Assembly (NCBI RefSeq): GCF_000259195.1
Contig: NZ_AJJP01000167.1
Coordinates: 1 to 64,000 of the forward strand
Source of the DNA: Pseudomonas donghuensis
GTDB lineage: Bacteria > Pseudomonadota > Gammaproteobacteria > Pseudomonadales > Pseudomonadaceae
Length of the DNA: 64,000 bases
Reading direction: 5' to 3'
The notes below the pieces were generated by a model that saw nothing but the letters and a program-made list of their open reading frames with translations, was not told the origin of the DNA and did no database searches. Position numbers and translations under genes: made by a program. Positions 49,986 to 59,469 of this stretch are shown in pieces; position 1 is the first letter of the stretch; every line of letters starts with the position of its first letter.

Positions 49986-51413
49986 TTAAAGGCTCAACAC
50001 CCCACTGTACAAGCCATAAGCCGCCAACCCCGCGCCCACCAGCACCGCAGCAAAGATCAGCTTCTCCCAAGTGGTAAACAGCGCCTGCCCCTGCTCATGC
50101 TTGGCCCTGGCGAACAGGATCACCCCCGGCGCGTACAGCAGCGCCGACAACAACAGGTACTTGAGCCCGCCGGCGTACAACAGCCAAATCGCATACACCA
50201 GGGCGATACCGGCAATCACCAAGTCCTTGCGTCGCGCCCCCGGGTGCCCTTCGTACGATTCCCCGCGCACCGCCAGCAATACCGCATAAGCCGCCGACCA
50301 CAGATAGGGCACCAGGATCATCGACGACGCCAGGTAGATCAGGCTGGTGTAGGTCCCGGCAGAGAACAGCGTGATCAGCAGGAACAGCTGAATCATCACG
50401 TTGGTCAGCCACAGCGCATTGGAGGGAACGTGGTTGGCGTTTTCCCTGGCCAGAAAGCGCGGCATGGTCTGGTCGCGAGCGGTGGCAAAGAGAATCTCGG
50501 CACACAGCAAGGCCCACGACAGCAAGGCGCCGAGCAGCGACACCGCCAGGCCGATACTGATCAGCAAGGCCCCCCAGGGCCCGACAATATGTTCAAGCAC
50601 CGAGGCCAGCGACGGGTTCTGCAAGGCCGCCAGTTCCGGCTGGGTCATCACCCCGAGCGACAGCACGTTGACCAGCACCAGCAGGGCCAGCACGCCAAGA
50701 AAGCCGACCACCGTGGCCTTGCCGACGTCCGAGCGCTTTGCCGCGCGCCCCGAATAGACGCTGGCACCCTCGATACCGATGAACACGAACACCGTCACCA
50801 GCATCATGTTGCGTACCTGGTCCAGCACCCCGCCGAACTTCGGGTTGCTCATGCCCCAGATATCACGAGTGAAGATCTCGGCGCGAAACGCCACGGCGGC
50901 AATGACGATGAACATCACCAGCGGCACGATCTTGGCCACGGTGGTGACCTGGTTGATGAACGCCGCCTCCTTGATTCCGCGCAGCACCAGAAAGTGCACC
51001 GCCCACAGCAGCAACGAGGCACAGGCAATGGCAATCGGCGTATTGCCCTCACCGAACACCGGAAAGTAGAAACCCAGGGTGCTGAACAGCAGCACGAAGT
51101 AGCCGACGTTGCCCAGCCAGGCGCTGATCCAGTAGCCCCAGGCCGAAGAAAAGCCCATGTAATCGCCAAAGCCGGCCTTGGCGTAGGCATACACCCCGGA
51201 GTCGAGCTCAGGTTTGCGGTTGGCCAGGGTCTGGAACACGAAGGCCAGCGCCAACATGCCCACCGCCGTAATCCCCCAGCCGATCAGTACCGCGCCGACG
51301 TCAGCACGTGCGGCCATGTTTTGCGGCAGCGAAAAAATCCCACCGCCGATCATCGAGCCGACCACCAAGGCGATCAACGCACCCAGGCGCAATTTCTGTC
51401 CAGGTTCGGACAT
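49986..51413 (-). CDS. ArcD-type basic amino acid antiporter (second copy)
   Basis: 475-residue APC-superfamily transporter with about 12-13 TM segments and GSMIGGGIFSLPQNMA in TM1. It shares length and most of its sequence with the arcD-type protein at 51857, so the two are recent paralogs in divergent orientation. Probably exchanges arginine and ornithine or a related pair; exact substrates cannot be read. Confidence 0.88.
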   Translation of the reverse strand: MSEPGQKLRLGALIALVVGSMIGGGIFSLPQNMAARADVGAVLIGWGITAVGMLALAFVFQTLANRKPELDSGVYAYAKAGFGDYMGFSSAWGYWISAWLGNVGYFVLLFSTLGFYFPVFGEGNTPIAIACASLLLWAVHFLVLRGIKEAAFINQVTTVAKIVPLVMFIVIAAVAFRAEIFTRDIWGMSNPKFGGVLDQVRNMMLVTVFVFIGIEGASVYSGRAAKRSDVGKATVVGFLGVLALLVLVNVLSLGVMTQPELAALQNPSLASVLEHIVGPWGALLISIGLAVSLLGALLSWALLCAEILFATARDQTMPRFLARENANHVPSNALWLTNVMIQLFLLITLFSAGTYTSLIYLASSMILVPYLWSAAYAVLLAVRGESYEGHPGARRKDLVIAGIALVYAIWLLYAGGLKYLLLSALLYAPGVILFARAKHEQGQALFTTWEKLIFAAVLVGAGLAAYGLYSGVLSL

Positions 51414-51856
51414 GCAGATCCCCTTCTGTCTCGTGTTTGTAACGCCAGAGGTACACCCTGAGTTAAATACAAGCTCAGTCTTAGCGTCTATATATATTAA
51501 ACCACTAAGCGCCCCCTGCTCATAACTAGTGCGTCTATGCCTGACGAACTAAACGGTGAGTTTTGGGCACAATTTCCGCCTCTTCAAGCTAATAAGAAAT
51601 TTTCTCAGGGAAAATTTGCGATTCCCCCAAAACGGACTAGCTTCAATTCTCGCAGCCCCCGCAAGAGCGATTGCTCTAAAACGCCATGGAGGTGCCGGTG
51701 GACAAGGCTTGCAGCACTGTGGTCGGCGTACTCCGGGAAGCTGTTTCAGTCATTGATTTGCAATGGAATGTCCTCATGAACTGACCTGAATCAGCTAATG
51801 AATTCGCCGCTGGATTTATTCTAGCGCCATCTCTTCTCCTGGTACGGAGTTATTCA
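51414..51856. promoter_or_regulatory. Control region between the two antiporter genes
   Basis: 443 bases without a supported gene. AT-rich TATATATATT at about 51489-51499 suits a -10 for the minus-strand gene. Structured segments: AAATTTTC-N5-GAAAATTT (51597-51617) nested inside GTTTTGGG...CCCAAAAC (51560-51633). CTGAC-CTGA-ATCAG (51781-51794) is a weak match to the Anr box TTGAT-N4-ATCAA; TTGAT also occurs at 51753. The arc operon of pseudomonads is Anr- and ArgR-controlled, but no strong site is evident. Confidence 0.4.
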
Positions 51857-53284
51857 ATGTCAGACGCTCCCGGAAAACTACGACTTGGTGCGCTGGTTGC
51901 ACTTGTTGTCGGCTCGATGATCGGCGGCGGGATCTTTTCGCTGCCGCAAAACATGGCCGCAAGTGCCGATGTAGGCGCTGTTCTGATCGGCTGGGGCATC
52001 ACTGCCATCGGCATGCTGACCCTGGCTTTCGTATTCCAGACATTGGCCAATCGCAAGCCTGACCTGGACGGCGGGGTGTACGCCTACGCCAAGGCCGGTT
52101 TCGGCGATTACATGGGCTTTTCTTCGGCCTGGGGCTACTGGATCAGTGCCTGGCTCGGCAACGTCGGCTACTTCGTATTGCTGTTCAGCACGCTTGGCTA
52201 CTTCTTCCCGATCTTTGGCGAGGGCAACACCCCGGCGGCGGTCATTGGCGCCTCGGTACTGCTCTGGGCCGTGCATTTCCTGGTGCTGCGCGGCATCAAG
52301 GAAGCGGCCTTCATCAACCTGGTCACCACCGTGGCCAAGGTCGTGCCGCTGGCGCTGTTCGTGCTGATCGCGCTGTTCGCCTTCAAGCTGGACATCTTCA
52401 CCGCTGACATCTGGGGTTCGATGAACCCGGACCTGGGCAGCGTGATGAACCAGGTGCGCAACATGATGCTGGTCACCGTCTGGGTGTTCATCGGCATCGA
52501 AGGCGCGAGCATCTTCTCGGCCCGGGCGGAAAAACGCTCGGACGTGGGCAAGGCCACGGTCATCGGCTTCATCACCGTGCTGCTGTTCCTGGTGCTGGTC
52601 AACGTGCTGTCGCTGGGCATCATGACTCAACCGGAACTGGCCAAGCTGCAGAACCCGTCGATGGCTGCCGTGCTTGAGCACGTGGTCGGTCACTGGGGCG
52701 CGGTCCTGATCAGCGTCGGCCTGATCATCTCGCTGCTCGGCGCGCTGCTGTCCTGGGTGCTGCTGTGCGCCGAGATCATGTTCGCCGCCGCCAAAGACCA
52801 CACCATGCCGGAGTTCCTGCGCCGCGAGAACGCCAACCACGTACCGGCCAATGCCTTGTGGCTGACCAACGCCATGGTGCAGATCTTCCTGGTCATCACC
52901 CTGTTCTCGGCCAGTACCTACCTGTCACTGATCTACCTCGCCACCTCGATGATCCTGGTGCCTTACCTGTGGTCGGCAGCCTATGCCTTCCTGCTCGCCC
53001 TGCGCAGTGAAACCTACGAACAGGCCCTGGCCGAACGCAAGAAAGACTTGGTCATCGGCGCCATCGCCCTGCTCTACGCGGTCTGGCTGCTGTATGCCGG
53101 CGGCGTCAAATACCTGCTGCTCTCGGCCCTGCTCTATGCCCCTGGCGTGATCCTGTTCGCCAAGGCCAAGCGCGAGGTCGGCCAACCGATTTTTACCAAC
53201 GTGGAGAAGCTGATCTTCGCCGCCGTGGTCCTTGGCGCCCTGGTGGCGGCCTACGGCCTGTACGACGGCTTCCTGACTCTGTAA
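51857..53284 (+). CDS. arcD: Arginine:ornithine antiporter
   Basis: 475-residue APC transporter heading arcDABC; imports arginine and exports ornithine for the arginine deiminase pathway. TM1 carries GSMIGGGIFSLPQNMA. Followed 33 bases later by arcA. Confidence 0.95.
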   Translation: MSDAPGKLRLGALVALVVGSMIGGGIFSLPQNMAASADVGAVLIGWGITAIGMLTLAFVFQTLANRKPDLDGGVYAYAKAGFGDYMGFSSAWGYWISAWLGNVGYFVLLFSTLGYFFPIFGEGNTPAAVIGASVLLWAVHFLVLRGIKEAAFINLVTTVAKVVPLALFVLIALFAFKLDIFTADIWGSMNPDLGSVMNQVRNMMLVTVWVFIGIEGASIFSARAEKRSDVGKATVIGFITVLLFLVLVNVLSLGIMTQPELAKLQNPSMAAVLEHVVGHWGAVLISVGLIISLLGALLSWVLLCAEIMFAAAKDHTMPEFLRRENANHVPANALWLTNAMVQIFLVITLFSASTYLSLIYLATSMILVPYLWSAAYAFLLALRSETYEQALAERKKDLVIGAIALLYAVWLLYAGGVKYLLLSALLYAPGVILFAKAKREVGQPIFTNVEKLIFAAVVLGALVAAYGLYDGFLTL

Positions 53285-53317
53285 CCACCCGTTTTCGCAA
53301 CTTGGAGGAAATGAACC

Positions 53318-54574
53318 ATGTCCACGGATAAAGTTAAGTACGGCGTACATTCCGAAGCCGGCAAACTGCGCAAAGTGATGGTCTGCTCCCCTGGCCTGGC
53401 GCACCAGCGCCTGACCCCGAGCAACTGCGACGAACTGCTGTTCGATGACGTCATCTGGGTCAACCAGGCCAAGCGCGACCACTTCGACTTCGTCACCAAA
53501 ATGCGCGAGCGCGGCATCGAAGTGCTGGAAATGCACAACCTGCTGACCGAGACCGTACAAAACCCCGAAGCGCTGAAATGGATCCTCGACCGCAAGATCA
53601 CCCCGGACACCGTCGGAGTCGGCCTGACCAACGAAGTGCGCAGCTGGCTCGAAGGCCTGGAGCCACGCAAGCTCGCCGAATTCCTGATCGGCGGCGTGGC
53701 CGGTGAAGACCTGCCCGACAGCGAAGGCGCCAGCGTCATCAAGATGTACCGCGACTACCTGGGCCACTCCAGCTTCCTGCTCGACCCACTGCCCAACACC
53801 CAGTTCACCCGCGACACCACCTGCTGGATCTACGGCGGCGTGACCCTCAACCCGATGTACTGGCCGGCGCGACGTCAGGAAACCCTGCTGACCACCGCCA
53901 TCTACAAGTTCCACCCCGAGTTCAGCGGTGCCGACTTTGAAGTCTGGTACGGCGACCCGGACCATGACCACGGCAAAGCCACCCTCGAAGGCGGCGACGT
54001 CATGCCGATCGGCAATGGCGTGGTCCTGATCGGCATGGGCGAGCGCACCTCGCGCCAGGCCATCGGTCAACTGGCGCAATCGCTGTTTGCCAAAGGCGCG
54101 GTCGAGAAGGTCGTGGTGGCCGGCTTGCCGAAATCCCGCGCAGCGATGCACCTGGACACCGTGTTCAGCTTCTGCGACCGCGACCTGGTCACGATCTTCC
54201 CGGAAGTGGTCAAGGAAATCGTCCCGTTCGTCATCCGTCCGGACAGCAGCAAGCCGTACGGCATGGACGTGCGCCGCGAAAACAAGTCGTTCCTCGACGT
54301 GGTCGCCGAGTCCCTCAACCTCAAGCAGCTGCGCGTAGTGGAAACCGGCGGCAACAGCTTCGCCGCCGAACGCGAGCAATGGGATGACGGCAACAACGTG
54401 GTGGCGGTAGAGCCTGGCGTGGTCATCGGCTACGACCGCAACACCTACACCAACACCCTGCTGCGCAAGGCCGGTGTCGAAGTCATCACCATCAGCGCCG
54501 GCGAACTGGGCCGCGGTCGCGGCGGCGGTCACTGCATGACCTGTCCGATCGTGCGTGACCCTATCGACTATTAA
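53318..54574 (+). CDS. arcA: Arginine deiminase
   Basis: Hydrolyses arginine to citrulline and NH3. 418 residues; catalytic Cys in [14 protein letters not shown] at the C-terminus, [12 protein letters not shown] and EGGDVMPIG conserved. Strong RBS GGAGGAAATG. Confidence 0.97.
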   Translation: MSTDKVKYGVHSEAGKLRKVMVCSPGLAHQRLTPSNCDELLFDDVIWVNQAKRDHFDFVTKMRERGIEVLEMHNLLTETVQNPEALKWILDRKITPDTVGVGLTNEVRSWLEGLEPRKLAEFLIGGVAGEDLPDSEGASVIKMYRDYLGHSSFLLDPLPNTQFTRDTTCWIYGGVTLNPMYWPARRQETLLTTAIYKFHPEFSGADFEVWYGDPDHDHGKATLEGGDVMPIGNGVVLIGMGERTSRQAIGQLAQSLFAKGAVEKVVVAGLPKSRAAMHLDTVFSFCDRDLVTIFPEVVKEIVPFVIRPDSSKPYGMDVRRENKSFLDVVAESLNLKQLRVVETGGNSFAAEREQWDDGNNVVAVEPGVVIGYDRNTYTNTLLRKAGVEVITISAGELGRGRGGGHCMTCPIVRDPIDY

Positions 54575-54587
54575 AACGACCATCCAA

Positions 54588-54613
54588 CCGTCTGCACCCA
54601 CGGGTGCAGACGG
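54588..54613 (+). other. Intercistronic hairpin arcA-arcB
   Basis: CCGTCTGCACCC and GGGTGCAGACGG form an 11-12 bp stem with a very short loop and no T-run. More like an mRNA-processing or stability element than a terminator. Confidence 0.7.
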
Positions 54614-54654
54614 GCCGATCACCGCTTTCCGTTCACACGAACAGGAGAATCATC

Positions 54655-55665
54655 ATGGCGTTCAACATCCACAACCGTAACCTGCTGAGCCTGGAACACC
54701 ACACCCCTCGCGAATTGCGCTACCTGCTGGACCTGTCCCGCGACCTGAAACGTGCCAAGTACACCGGCACCGAGCAGCAGCACCTCAAAGGCAACAACAT
54801 TGCGCTGATCTTCGAGAAAACCTCGACCCGCACCCGTTGCGCCTTTGAAGTGGCTGCCTACGACCAGGGCGCCAACGTCACCTACATCGACCCTAACTCC
54901 TCGCAGATCGGCCACAAGGAAAGCATGAAGGACACCGCCCGGGTGCTTGGGCGCATGTATGACGCCATCGAATACCGTGGCTTCAAGCAGGAAATCGTCG
55001 AAGAGCTGGCCAAGTTCGCCGGCGTCCCGGTGTTCAACGGCCTGACCGACGAATACCACCCGACCCAGATGATCGCCGACGTGCTGACCATGCGTGAACA
55101 CGCCGACAAGCCGATCCACGACATTAGCTACGCCTACCTGGGCGATGCCCGCAACAACATGGGCAACTCGCTGCTGCTGGTTGGCGCCAAACTTGGCATG
55201 GACGTGCGCATCTGCGCGCCCAAAGCCCTGTGGCCGCACGACGACCTGGTCGCCCGTTGCAAGAAATACGCGGAAGAAAGCGGCGCACGCATCACCCTCA
55301 CCGAAGACCCGAAAGCGGCGGTCAAGGGCGTCGATTTCATCCACACCGACGTCTGGGTATCGATGGGCGAGCCGGTTGAAGCCTGGGGCGAACGCATCCA
55401 GCAACTGCTGCCGTACCAGGTCAACGCCGAGCTGATGAAAGCCACCGGCAACCCGCGGACCAAGTTCATGCACTGCCTGCCAGCGTTCCACAACTCCGAC
55501 ACCAAGGTCGGCAAACAGATCGCCGAGCAGTACCCGAACCTGGCCAACGGTATCGAAGTGACCGACGACGTGTTCGAGTCGCCTGCCTGCATCGCCTTCG
55601 AGCAAGCGGAAAACCGCATGCACACCATCAAGGCGATCCTGGTCTCGACCCTGGCTGACCTGTAA
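54655..55665 (+). CDS. arcB: Catabolic ornithine carbamoyltransferase
   Basis: Phosphorolyses citrulline to ornithine and carbamoyl phosphate. 336 residues; carbamoyl-phosphate loop [18 protein letters not shown] ornithine site, MHCLPAFH. The ATG at 54655 follows AGGAGA. Confidence 0.97.
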   Translation: MAFNIHNRNLLSLEHHTPRELRYLLDLSRDLKRAKYTGTEQQHLKGNNIALIFEKTSTRTRCAFEVAAYDQGANVTYIDPNSSQIGHKESMKDTARVLGRMYDAIEYRGFKQEIVEELAKFAGVPVFNGLTDEYHPTQMIADVLTMREHADKPIHDISYAYLGDARNNMGNSLLLVGAKLGMDVRICAPKALWPHDDLVARCKKYAEESGARITLTEDPKAAVKGVDFIHTDVWVSMGEPVEAWGERIQQLLPYQVNAELMKATGNPRTKFMHCLPAFHNSDTKVGKQIAEQYPNLANGIEVTDDVFESPACIAFEQAENRMHTIKAILVSTLADL

Positions 55666-55681
55666 TCCAGCTGCCAATCTC

Positions 55682-55762
55682 TGTGGGAGCGGGCTTGCCC
55701 CGCGATAGCGTCACCGCGGTGCAGCAGATGCACCGCCATCGCGGGGCAAGCCCGCTCCTACA
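55682..55762. repeat. BIME between arcB and arcC, GGGGC type
   Basis: Inverted REP arms 55682-55705 and 55739-55762 with 33 bases between. In-operon position. Confidence 0.9.
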
Positions 55763-55796
55763 GGGTGGCATCTCCCTTTCCTAGAAGGACATCATC

Positions 55797-56726
55797 ATGC
55801 GTATCGTTGTTGCATTGGGCGGCAACGCCCTGCTGCGCCGTGGCGAACCCATGACTGCAGACAATCAGCGCGCCAATATCCGCATCGCCGCCGAGCAGAT
55901 CGCCAAGATCCATCCGGGCAACGAGCTGGTCATCGCCCACGGCAACGGCCCGCAAGTCGGTCTGCTGTCGTTGCAGGCGCAATCCTACAAGCCGGACGAA
56001 GCCTACCCATTGGACGTGCTCGGCGCTGAAACCGAAGGCATGATCGGTTACATCATTGAACAGGAGTTGGGTAACCTGCTGGACTTCGAAGTGCCGTTCG
56101 CCACCCTCCTGACCCAGGTGGAAGTGGACGCCAACGACCCGGCCTTCAAGGACCCGACCAAGTTCATCGGCCCGGTCTACAGCAAGGAAGACGCCGAGCG
56201 TCTGGCCAAGGAGAAAGGCTGGGTGGTCAAGGCCGACGGCGATAAATACCGCCGAGTGGTGGCCAGCCCCAAACCCAAGCGCATCTTCGAGATTCGCCCG
56301 ATCAAATGGCTGCTGGAAAAGAGCAGCATCGTCATCTGCGCGGGCGGCGGCGGCATTCCGACCATGTATGACGCCGAGCGCAAGCTCAAGGGCATCGAAG
56401 CGGTAATCGACAAGGACCTGTGCTCGGCGCTGCTGGCCGAACAGCTCGAAGCCGACCTGCTCGTGATCGCCACCGACGTCAATGCCGCATTCATCGACTA
56501 CGGCAAGCCGAGCCAGAAGGCCATTGCCCAGGCGCATCCGGACGAGCTCGAACGCCTCGGTTTCGCCGCCGGCTCCATGGGCCCGAAAGTCCAGGCCGCT
56601 TGCGACTTCGCCCGCCATACCGGCAAAGTGGCGGTCATCGGTTCGCTGGCTGACATCGAGGATATCGTCAAGGGGACCGCCGGTACCCGGGTGAGCACCT
56701 CGAAGCCTGGAATCAGCTACCGTTGA
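55797..56726 (+). CDS. arcC: Carbamate kinase
   Basis: Makes ATP from carbamoyl phosphate and ADP, last step of the ADI pathway. 309 residues; [26 protein letters not shown] and CAGGGGIP are the family motifs. Confidence 0.97.
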   Translation: MRIVVALGGNALLRRGEPMTADNQRANIRIAAEQIAKIHPGNELVIAHGNGPQVGLLSLQAQSYKPDEAYPLDVLGAETEGMIGYIIEQELGNLLDFEVPFATLLTQVEVDANDPAFKDPTKFIGPVYSKEDAERLAKEKGWVVKADGDKYRRVVASPKPKRIFEIRPIKWLLEKSSIVICAGGGGIPTMYDAERKLKGIEAVIDKDLCSALLAEQLEADLLVIATDVNAAFIDYGKPSQKAIAQAHPDELERLGFAAGSMGPKVQAACDFARHTGKVAVIGSLADIEDIVKGTAGTRVSTSKPGISYR

Positions 56727-56781
56727 ATGCAGTGGGCGGGCTTGAGGGCCCGCCATTTTCAACCTTCCGGAGGATTGCACC

Positions 56782-57150
56782 ATGGCCCAGTTTCAACCTG
56801 GTCACGTCCATATCGAGCGCACCGCACTGAACCAGAATGATCACAGCTACGACCTGAACATCAATTACGAAGTGGCGCAGGACCCCAGGGAAGGTCGAGG
56901 CATTCAGTTCCACATGCATGGCAACATCGAAGGCAAGCCGGTGGACGAAAAATTCTTCCTGGCCAAAGATCAGGTCCTCCCCAGTTTTCTCAGCCTTACC
57001 ACACGCAAGGCCCAGAGCTACCTGCCAGCGCCGAAGAAGTTCGAGAGCCTCGGGTCGCCACACAAGATCTATGACCTGATGTTCGAAGATATTCGGACCC
57101 AGCTGAATATGAAGTCTGGCGACTCGGTCAAGCCAGAACATCTGGAATAG
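56782..57150 (+). CDS. DUF5064-family small protein
   Basis: 122-residue soluble protein (MAQFQPGHVHIERTAL, QFHMHGNIEGKPVDEKFFLA) of a Pseudomonas-restricted family. Perfect GGAGGA RBS, 55 bases after arcC, so probably the last gene of the arc transcript. Function unknown. Confidence 0.85.
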   Translation: MAQFQPGHVHIERTALNQNDHSYDLNINYEVAQDPREGRGIQFHMHGNIEGKPVDEKFFLAKDQVLPSFLSLTTRKAQSYLPAPKKFESLGSPHKIYDLMFEDIRTQLNMKSGDSVKPEHLE

Positions 57151-57163
57151 CCTTCGGGCCTCA

Positions 57164-57230
57164 TCGCTGGCAAGCCAGCTCCCACAGGGAAATGCATGCG
57201 CCGATCCTGTGGGAGCTGGCTTGCCAGCGA
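57164..57230. repeat. BIME, GCTGGC type
   Basis: Inverted REP arms 57164-57186 and 57208-57230 after the DUF5064 gene. Confidence 0.9.
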
Positions 57231-57293
57231 TTCGACCGCAAAGCGGTCGCAAGGCATACTTGGTGCCTTCGGCAGCCTTGAACCCCTCCCCCC

Positions 57294-58802
57294 ATGCGCA
57301 TCCACGTCAGTTTCATCGACCGCGTCGGCATCACCCAGGAAGTGCTGGCCCTGCTCGGCGCCCGCAACCTCAACCTGGACGCTGTGGAGATGGTGCCGCC
57401 GAACGTCTACATCGACGCCCCGACCCTCAGCCCCCACGTGCTCGAAGAGCTGCACGACGCGCTGTTCAACGTGCACGGCGTGCAAACCGTACAAGTGGTC
57501 GACATCCTCCCCGGCCAGCGTCGCCACCTGCAGCTCGATGCCTTGCTGGCGGCCATGAGCGACCCGGTGCTGGCCCTCGACAGCGCCGGCCACGTGTTGC
57601 TGGCCAACCCGGCGTTGGTGGCACTGTGCGGGCAGGAACCGTCCGACCGTTCGGTGGCCGACCTGTTTGGCGACCCCGGTTTGCTCGACGCCTTGATCGA
57701 ACAGGGCTTTCATCTGCCCTTGCGCGAAGTGACCCTCAACGGCCAGACCCTGCTGCTCGATGCCACGCCGATCACCAACGCCGGCGCCCTGCTGACCCTG
57801 TACCAGCCCAACCGCATCGGTGAACGGTTGTCGGCGCTGCACCATGATCACGCCGAAGGTTTCGATGCGCTGCTGGGTGATTCGCCGCCGATCCGCACCC
57901 TCAAGGCCCGCGCCCTGCGCGTCGCAGCCCTGGATGCGCCGCTGCTGATTCACGGCGAAACCGGAACCGGCAAAGAGCTGGTGGCGCGCGCCTGCCACGC
58001 CATCAGCAGCCGTCATAACGCGCCCTTCCTGGCGCTCAACTGCGCGGCGCTGCCGGAGAACCTGGCCGAAAGCGAGCTGTTCGGCTACGCCCCCGGCGCC
58101 TTTACCGGCGCACAACGGGGCGGCAAGCCGGGGCTGATGGAGCTGGCCAACCAGGGCACGGTGTTTCTCGACGAGATCGGCGAAATGTCGCCGTACCTGC
58201 AAGCCAAGCTGCTGCGTTTTCTCAACGATGGCAGCTTTCGCCGGGTCGGCGGCGACCGTGAAGTGAAGGTCAACGTACGGATCCTCAGCGCCACCCACCG
58301 CGACCTGGAAAAGATGGTCGCCGAAGGCACCTTTCGCGAAGACCTGTTCTACCGCCTGAACGTACTCAACCTGCAGGTGCCGCCACTGCGCGAGCGCGGC
58401 CAGGACATCCTCCTGCTGGCGCGCTACTTCATGCAACAGGCCTGCACCCAGATCCAGCGCCCGCTGTGCCGCCTGGCCCCGGCCACTTACCCTGCGCTGC
58501 TGGGTAACCGCTGGCCGGGCAACGTGCGCCAGTTGCAGAACGTGATCTTCCGTGCCGCGGCCATCAGTGAAAGCAGCCTGGTGGACATCGGCGACCTGGA
58601 CATCGCCGGCACCTCGGTGGCCCGCGGGCATGACGCTGAAGTCGATAGCCTGGAACAGGCAGTGGATGACTTCGAACGCAACCTGCTGACCAAGCTCTAT
58701 ATCAGTTACCCCTCAACCCGCCAGTTGGCCAGCCGCCTGCAAACCTCGCACACCGCCATTGCCCATCGCCTGCGCAAATACGGCATTCCGGCAAAGCCCT
58801 GA
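57294..58802 (+). CDS. gcsR: TyrR-like sigma-54 enhancer-binding protein GcsR
   Basis: 502 residues: N-terminal ACT-like domain ([20 protein letters not shown]), PAS (about 80-180), AAA+ domain with GETGTGKE, the sigma-54 contact loop [14 protein letters not shown] and the Arg-finger region, and a TyrR-type C-terminal HTH ([20 protein letters not shown]). GcsR of P. aeruginosa activates gcvH2-gcvP2-glyA2-sdaA-gcvT2 in response to glycine; the same kind of operon follows here. Confidence 0.93.
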   Translation: MRIHVSFIDRVGITQEVLALLGARNLNLDAVEMVPPNVYIDAPTLSPHVLEELHDALFNVHGVQTVQVVDILPGQRRHLQLDALLAAMSDPVLALDSAGHVLLANPALVALCGQEPSDRSVADLFGDPGLLDALIEQGFHLPLREVTLNGQTLLLDATPITNAGALLTLYQPNRIGERLSALHHDHAEGFDALLGDSPPIRTLKARALRVAALDAPLLIHGETGTGKELVARACHAISSRHNAPFLALNCAALPENLAESELFGYAPGAFTGAQRGGKPGLMELANQGTVFLDEIGEMSPYLQAKLLRFLNDGSFRRVGGDREVKVNVRILSATHRDLEKMVAEGTFREDLFYRLNVLNLQVPPLRERGQDILLLARYFMQQACTQIQRPLCRLAPATYPALLGNRWPGNVRQLQNVIFRAAAISESSLVDIGDLDIAGTSVARGHDAEVDSLEQAVDDFERNLLTKLYISYPSTRQLASRLQTSHTAIAHRLRKYGIPAKP

Positions 58803-58807
58803 GCACC

Positions 58808-58825
58808 CGTATCGAAATCACTACA
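58808..58825 (-). promoter_or_regulatory. GcsR upstream activating site, distal
   Basis: On the minus strand TGTAGTGATTTCGATACG matches the proximal site at 15 of 18 positions. Confidence 0.6.
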
Positions 58826-58907
58826 CCGTAACGATATCAATACATCACAGTTTCAGGGCCGCAGTGCAAGGTTCTGATCCACTTGCGCTTTTTTTCCCGC
58901 CTTCTGG

Positions 58908-58925
58908 TGTAGCGATTTCGCTACA
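58908..58925 (+). promoter_or_regulatory. GcsR upstream activating site, proximal
   Basis: TGTAGCG-ATTT-CGCTACA, a perfect 18-bp palindrome in the TGTAACG-N4-CGTTCCG format remembered for GcsR. Confidence 0.75.
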
Positions 58926-58988
58926 GCCAACCGAAACGCTCGCCCTTACAAATACATAACTTATTGTTTTATAACGATATTTAATAGA

Positions 58989-59004
58989 TGGCCGCAATAT
59001 TGCT
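58989..59004 (+). promoter_or_regulatory. Sigma-54 promoter of gcvH
   Basis: TGGCCGC-AATA-TTGCT has the GG and GC dinucleotides at exact -24/-12 spacing, 73 bases before gcvH. Confidence 0.75.
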
Positions 59005-59076
59005 ATGGCATTACTCATCCCTGGGCTCATTTGAGCCACGCCCACAGCCGTCCCCTGCGGCCCTTGAGGAGTTTCC

Positions 59077-59460
59077 ATGAGCGAGTTGCGTTTTACCGAA
59101 GATCACGAATGGCTGCGTAGCGAAGCGGACGGCAGCGTCACCGTCGGGATTACCGCCTTCGCCCAGAACGCCCTGGGCGATGTGGTCTACGTGCAACTGC
59201 CGGAGCTGCAACGCTACGAGCAAGGTGCCGAAGCCTCGACCGTCGAATCGGTCAAGGCCGCCAGCGGCGTGTACATGCCCCTGACCGGCGAAGTGGTAGC
59301 GGTCAATGACCAGCTCGAAGGCAACCCCGAGCTGGTCAACGAAGACCCGCTGGGTGAAGGCTGGTTCTTCCGTTTCATCCCGGCCGACGCCGGTGCCGTC
59401 GCGCAACTGCTCGACCAGGACGCCTACGACCGCCTGATCAAAGCCAACGCTGACGCCTGA
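59077..59460 (+). CDS. gcvH: Glycine cleavage system H protein
   Basis: Lipoyl carrier of the glycine cleavage complex, 127 residues; the lipoylated Lys is in TVESVKAASGVYMPL. RBS GAGGAG. Confidence 0.97.
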   Translation: MSELRFTEDHEWLRSEADGSVTVGITAFAQNALGDVVYVQLPELQRYEQGAEASTVESVKAASGVYMPLTGEVVAVNDQLEGNPELVNEDPLGEGWFFRFIPADAGAVAQLLDQDAYDRLIKANADA

Positions 59461-59469
59461 GGAACCGCC

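Larger units (their letters stand above)
58803..59076 (+). promoter_or_regulatory. gcvH control region
   Basis: 274 bases, AT-rich, with two GcsR-like palindromes and a -24/-12 promoter listed separately. Additional half-site-like GTAACGATAT occurs near 58828-58837. Confidence 0.7.

Noticed and set aside
51753..51766. TTGATTTGCAATGG as an Anr box
   Set aside because: Only the left half matches TTGAT-N4-ATCAA; the right half is poor.
51537..51779. 80-codon ORF in the arcD-arcD spacer
   Set aside because: No RBS, low-complexity basic composition, and it spans the inverted repeats; more likely non-coding.
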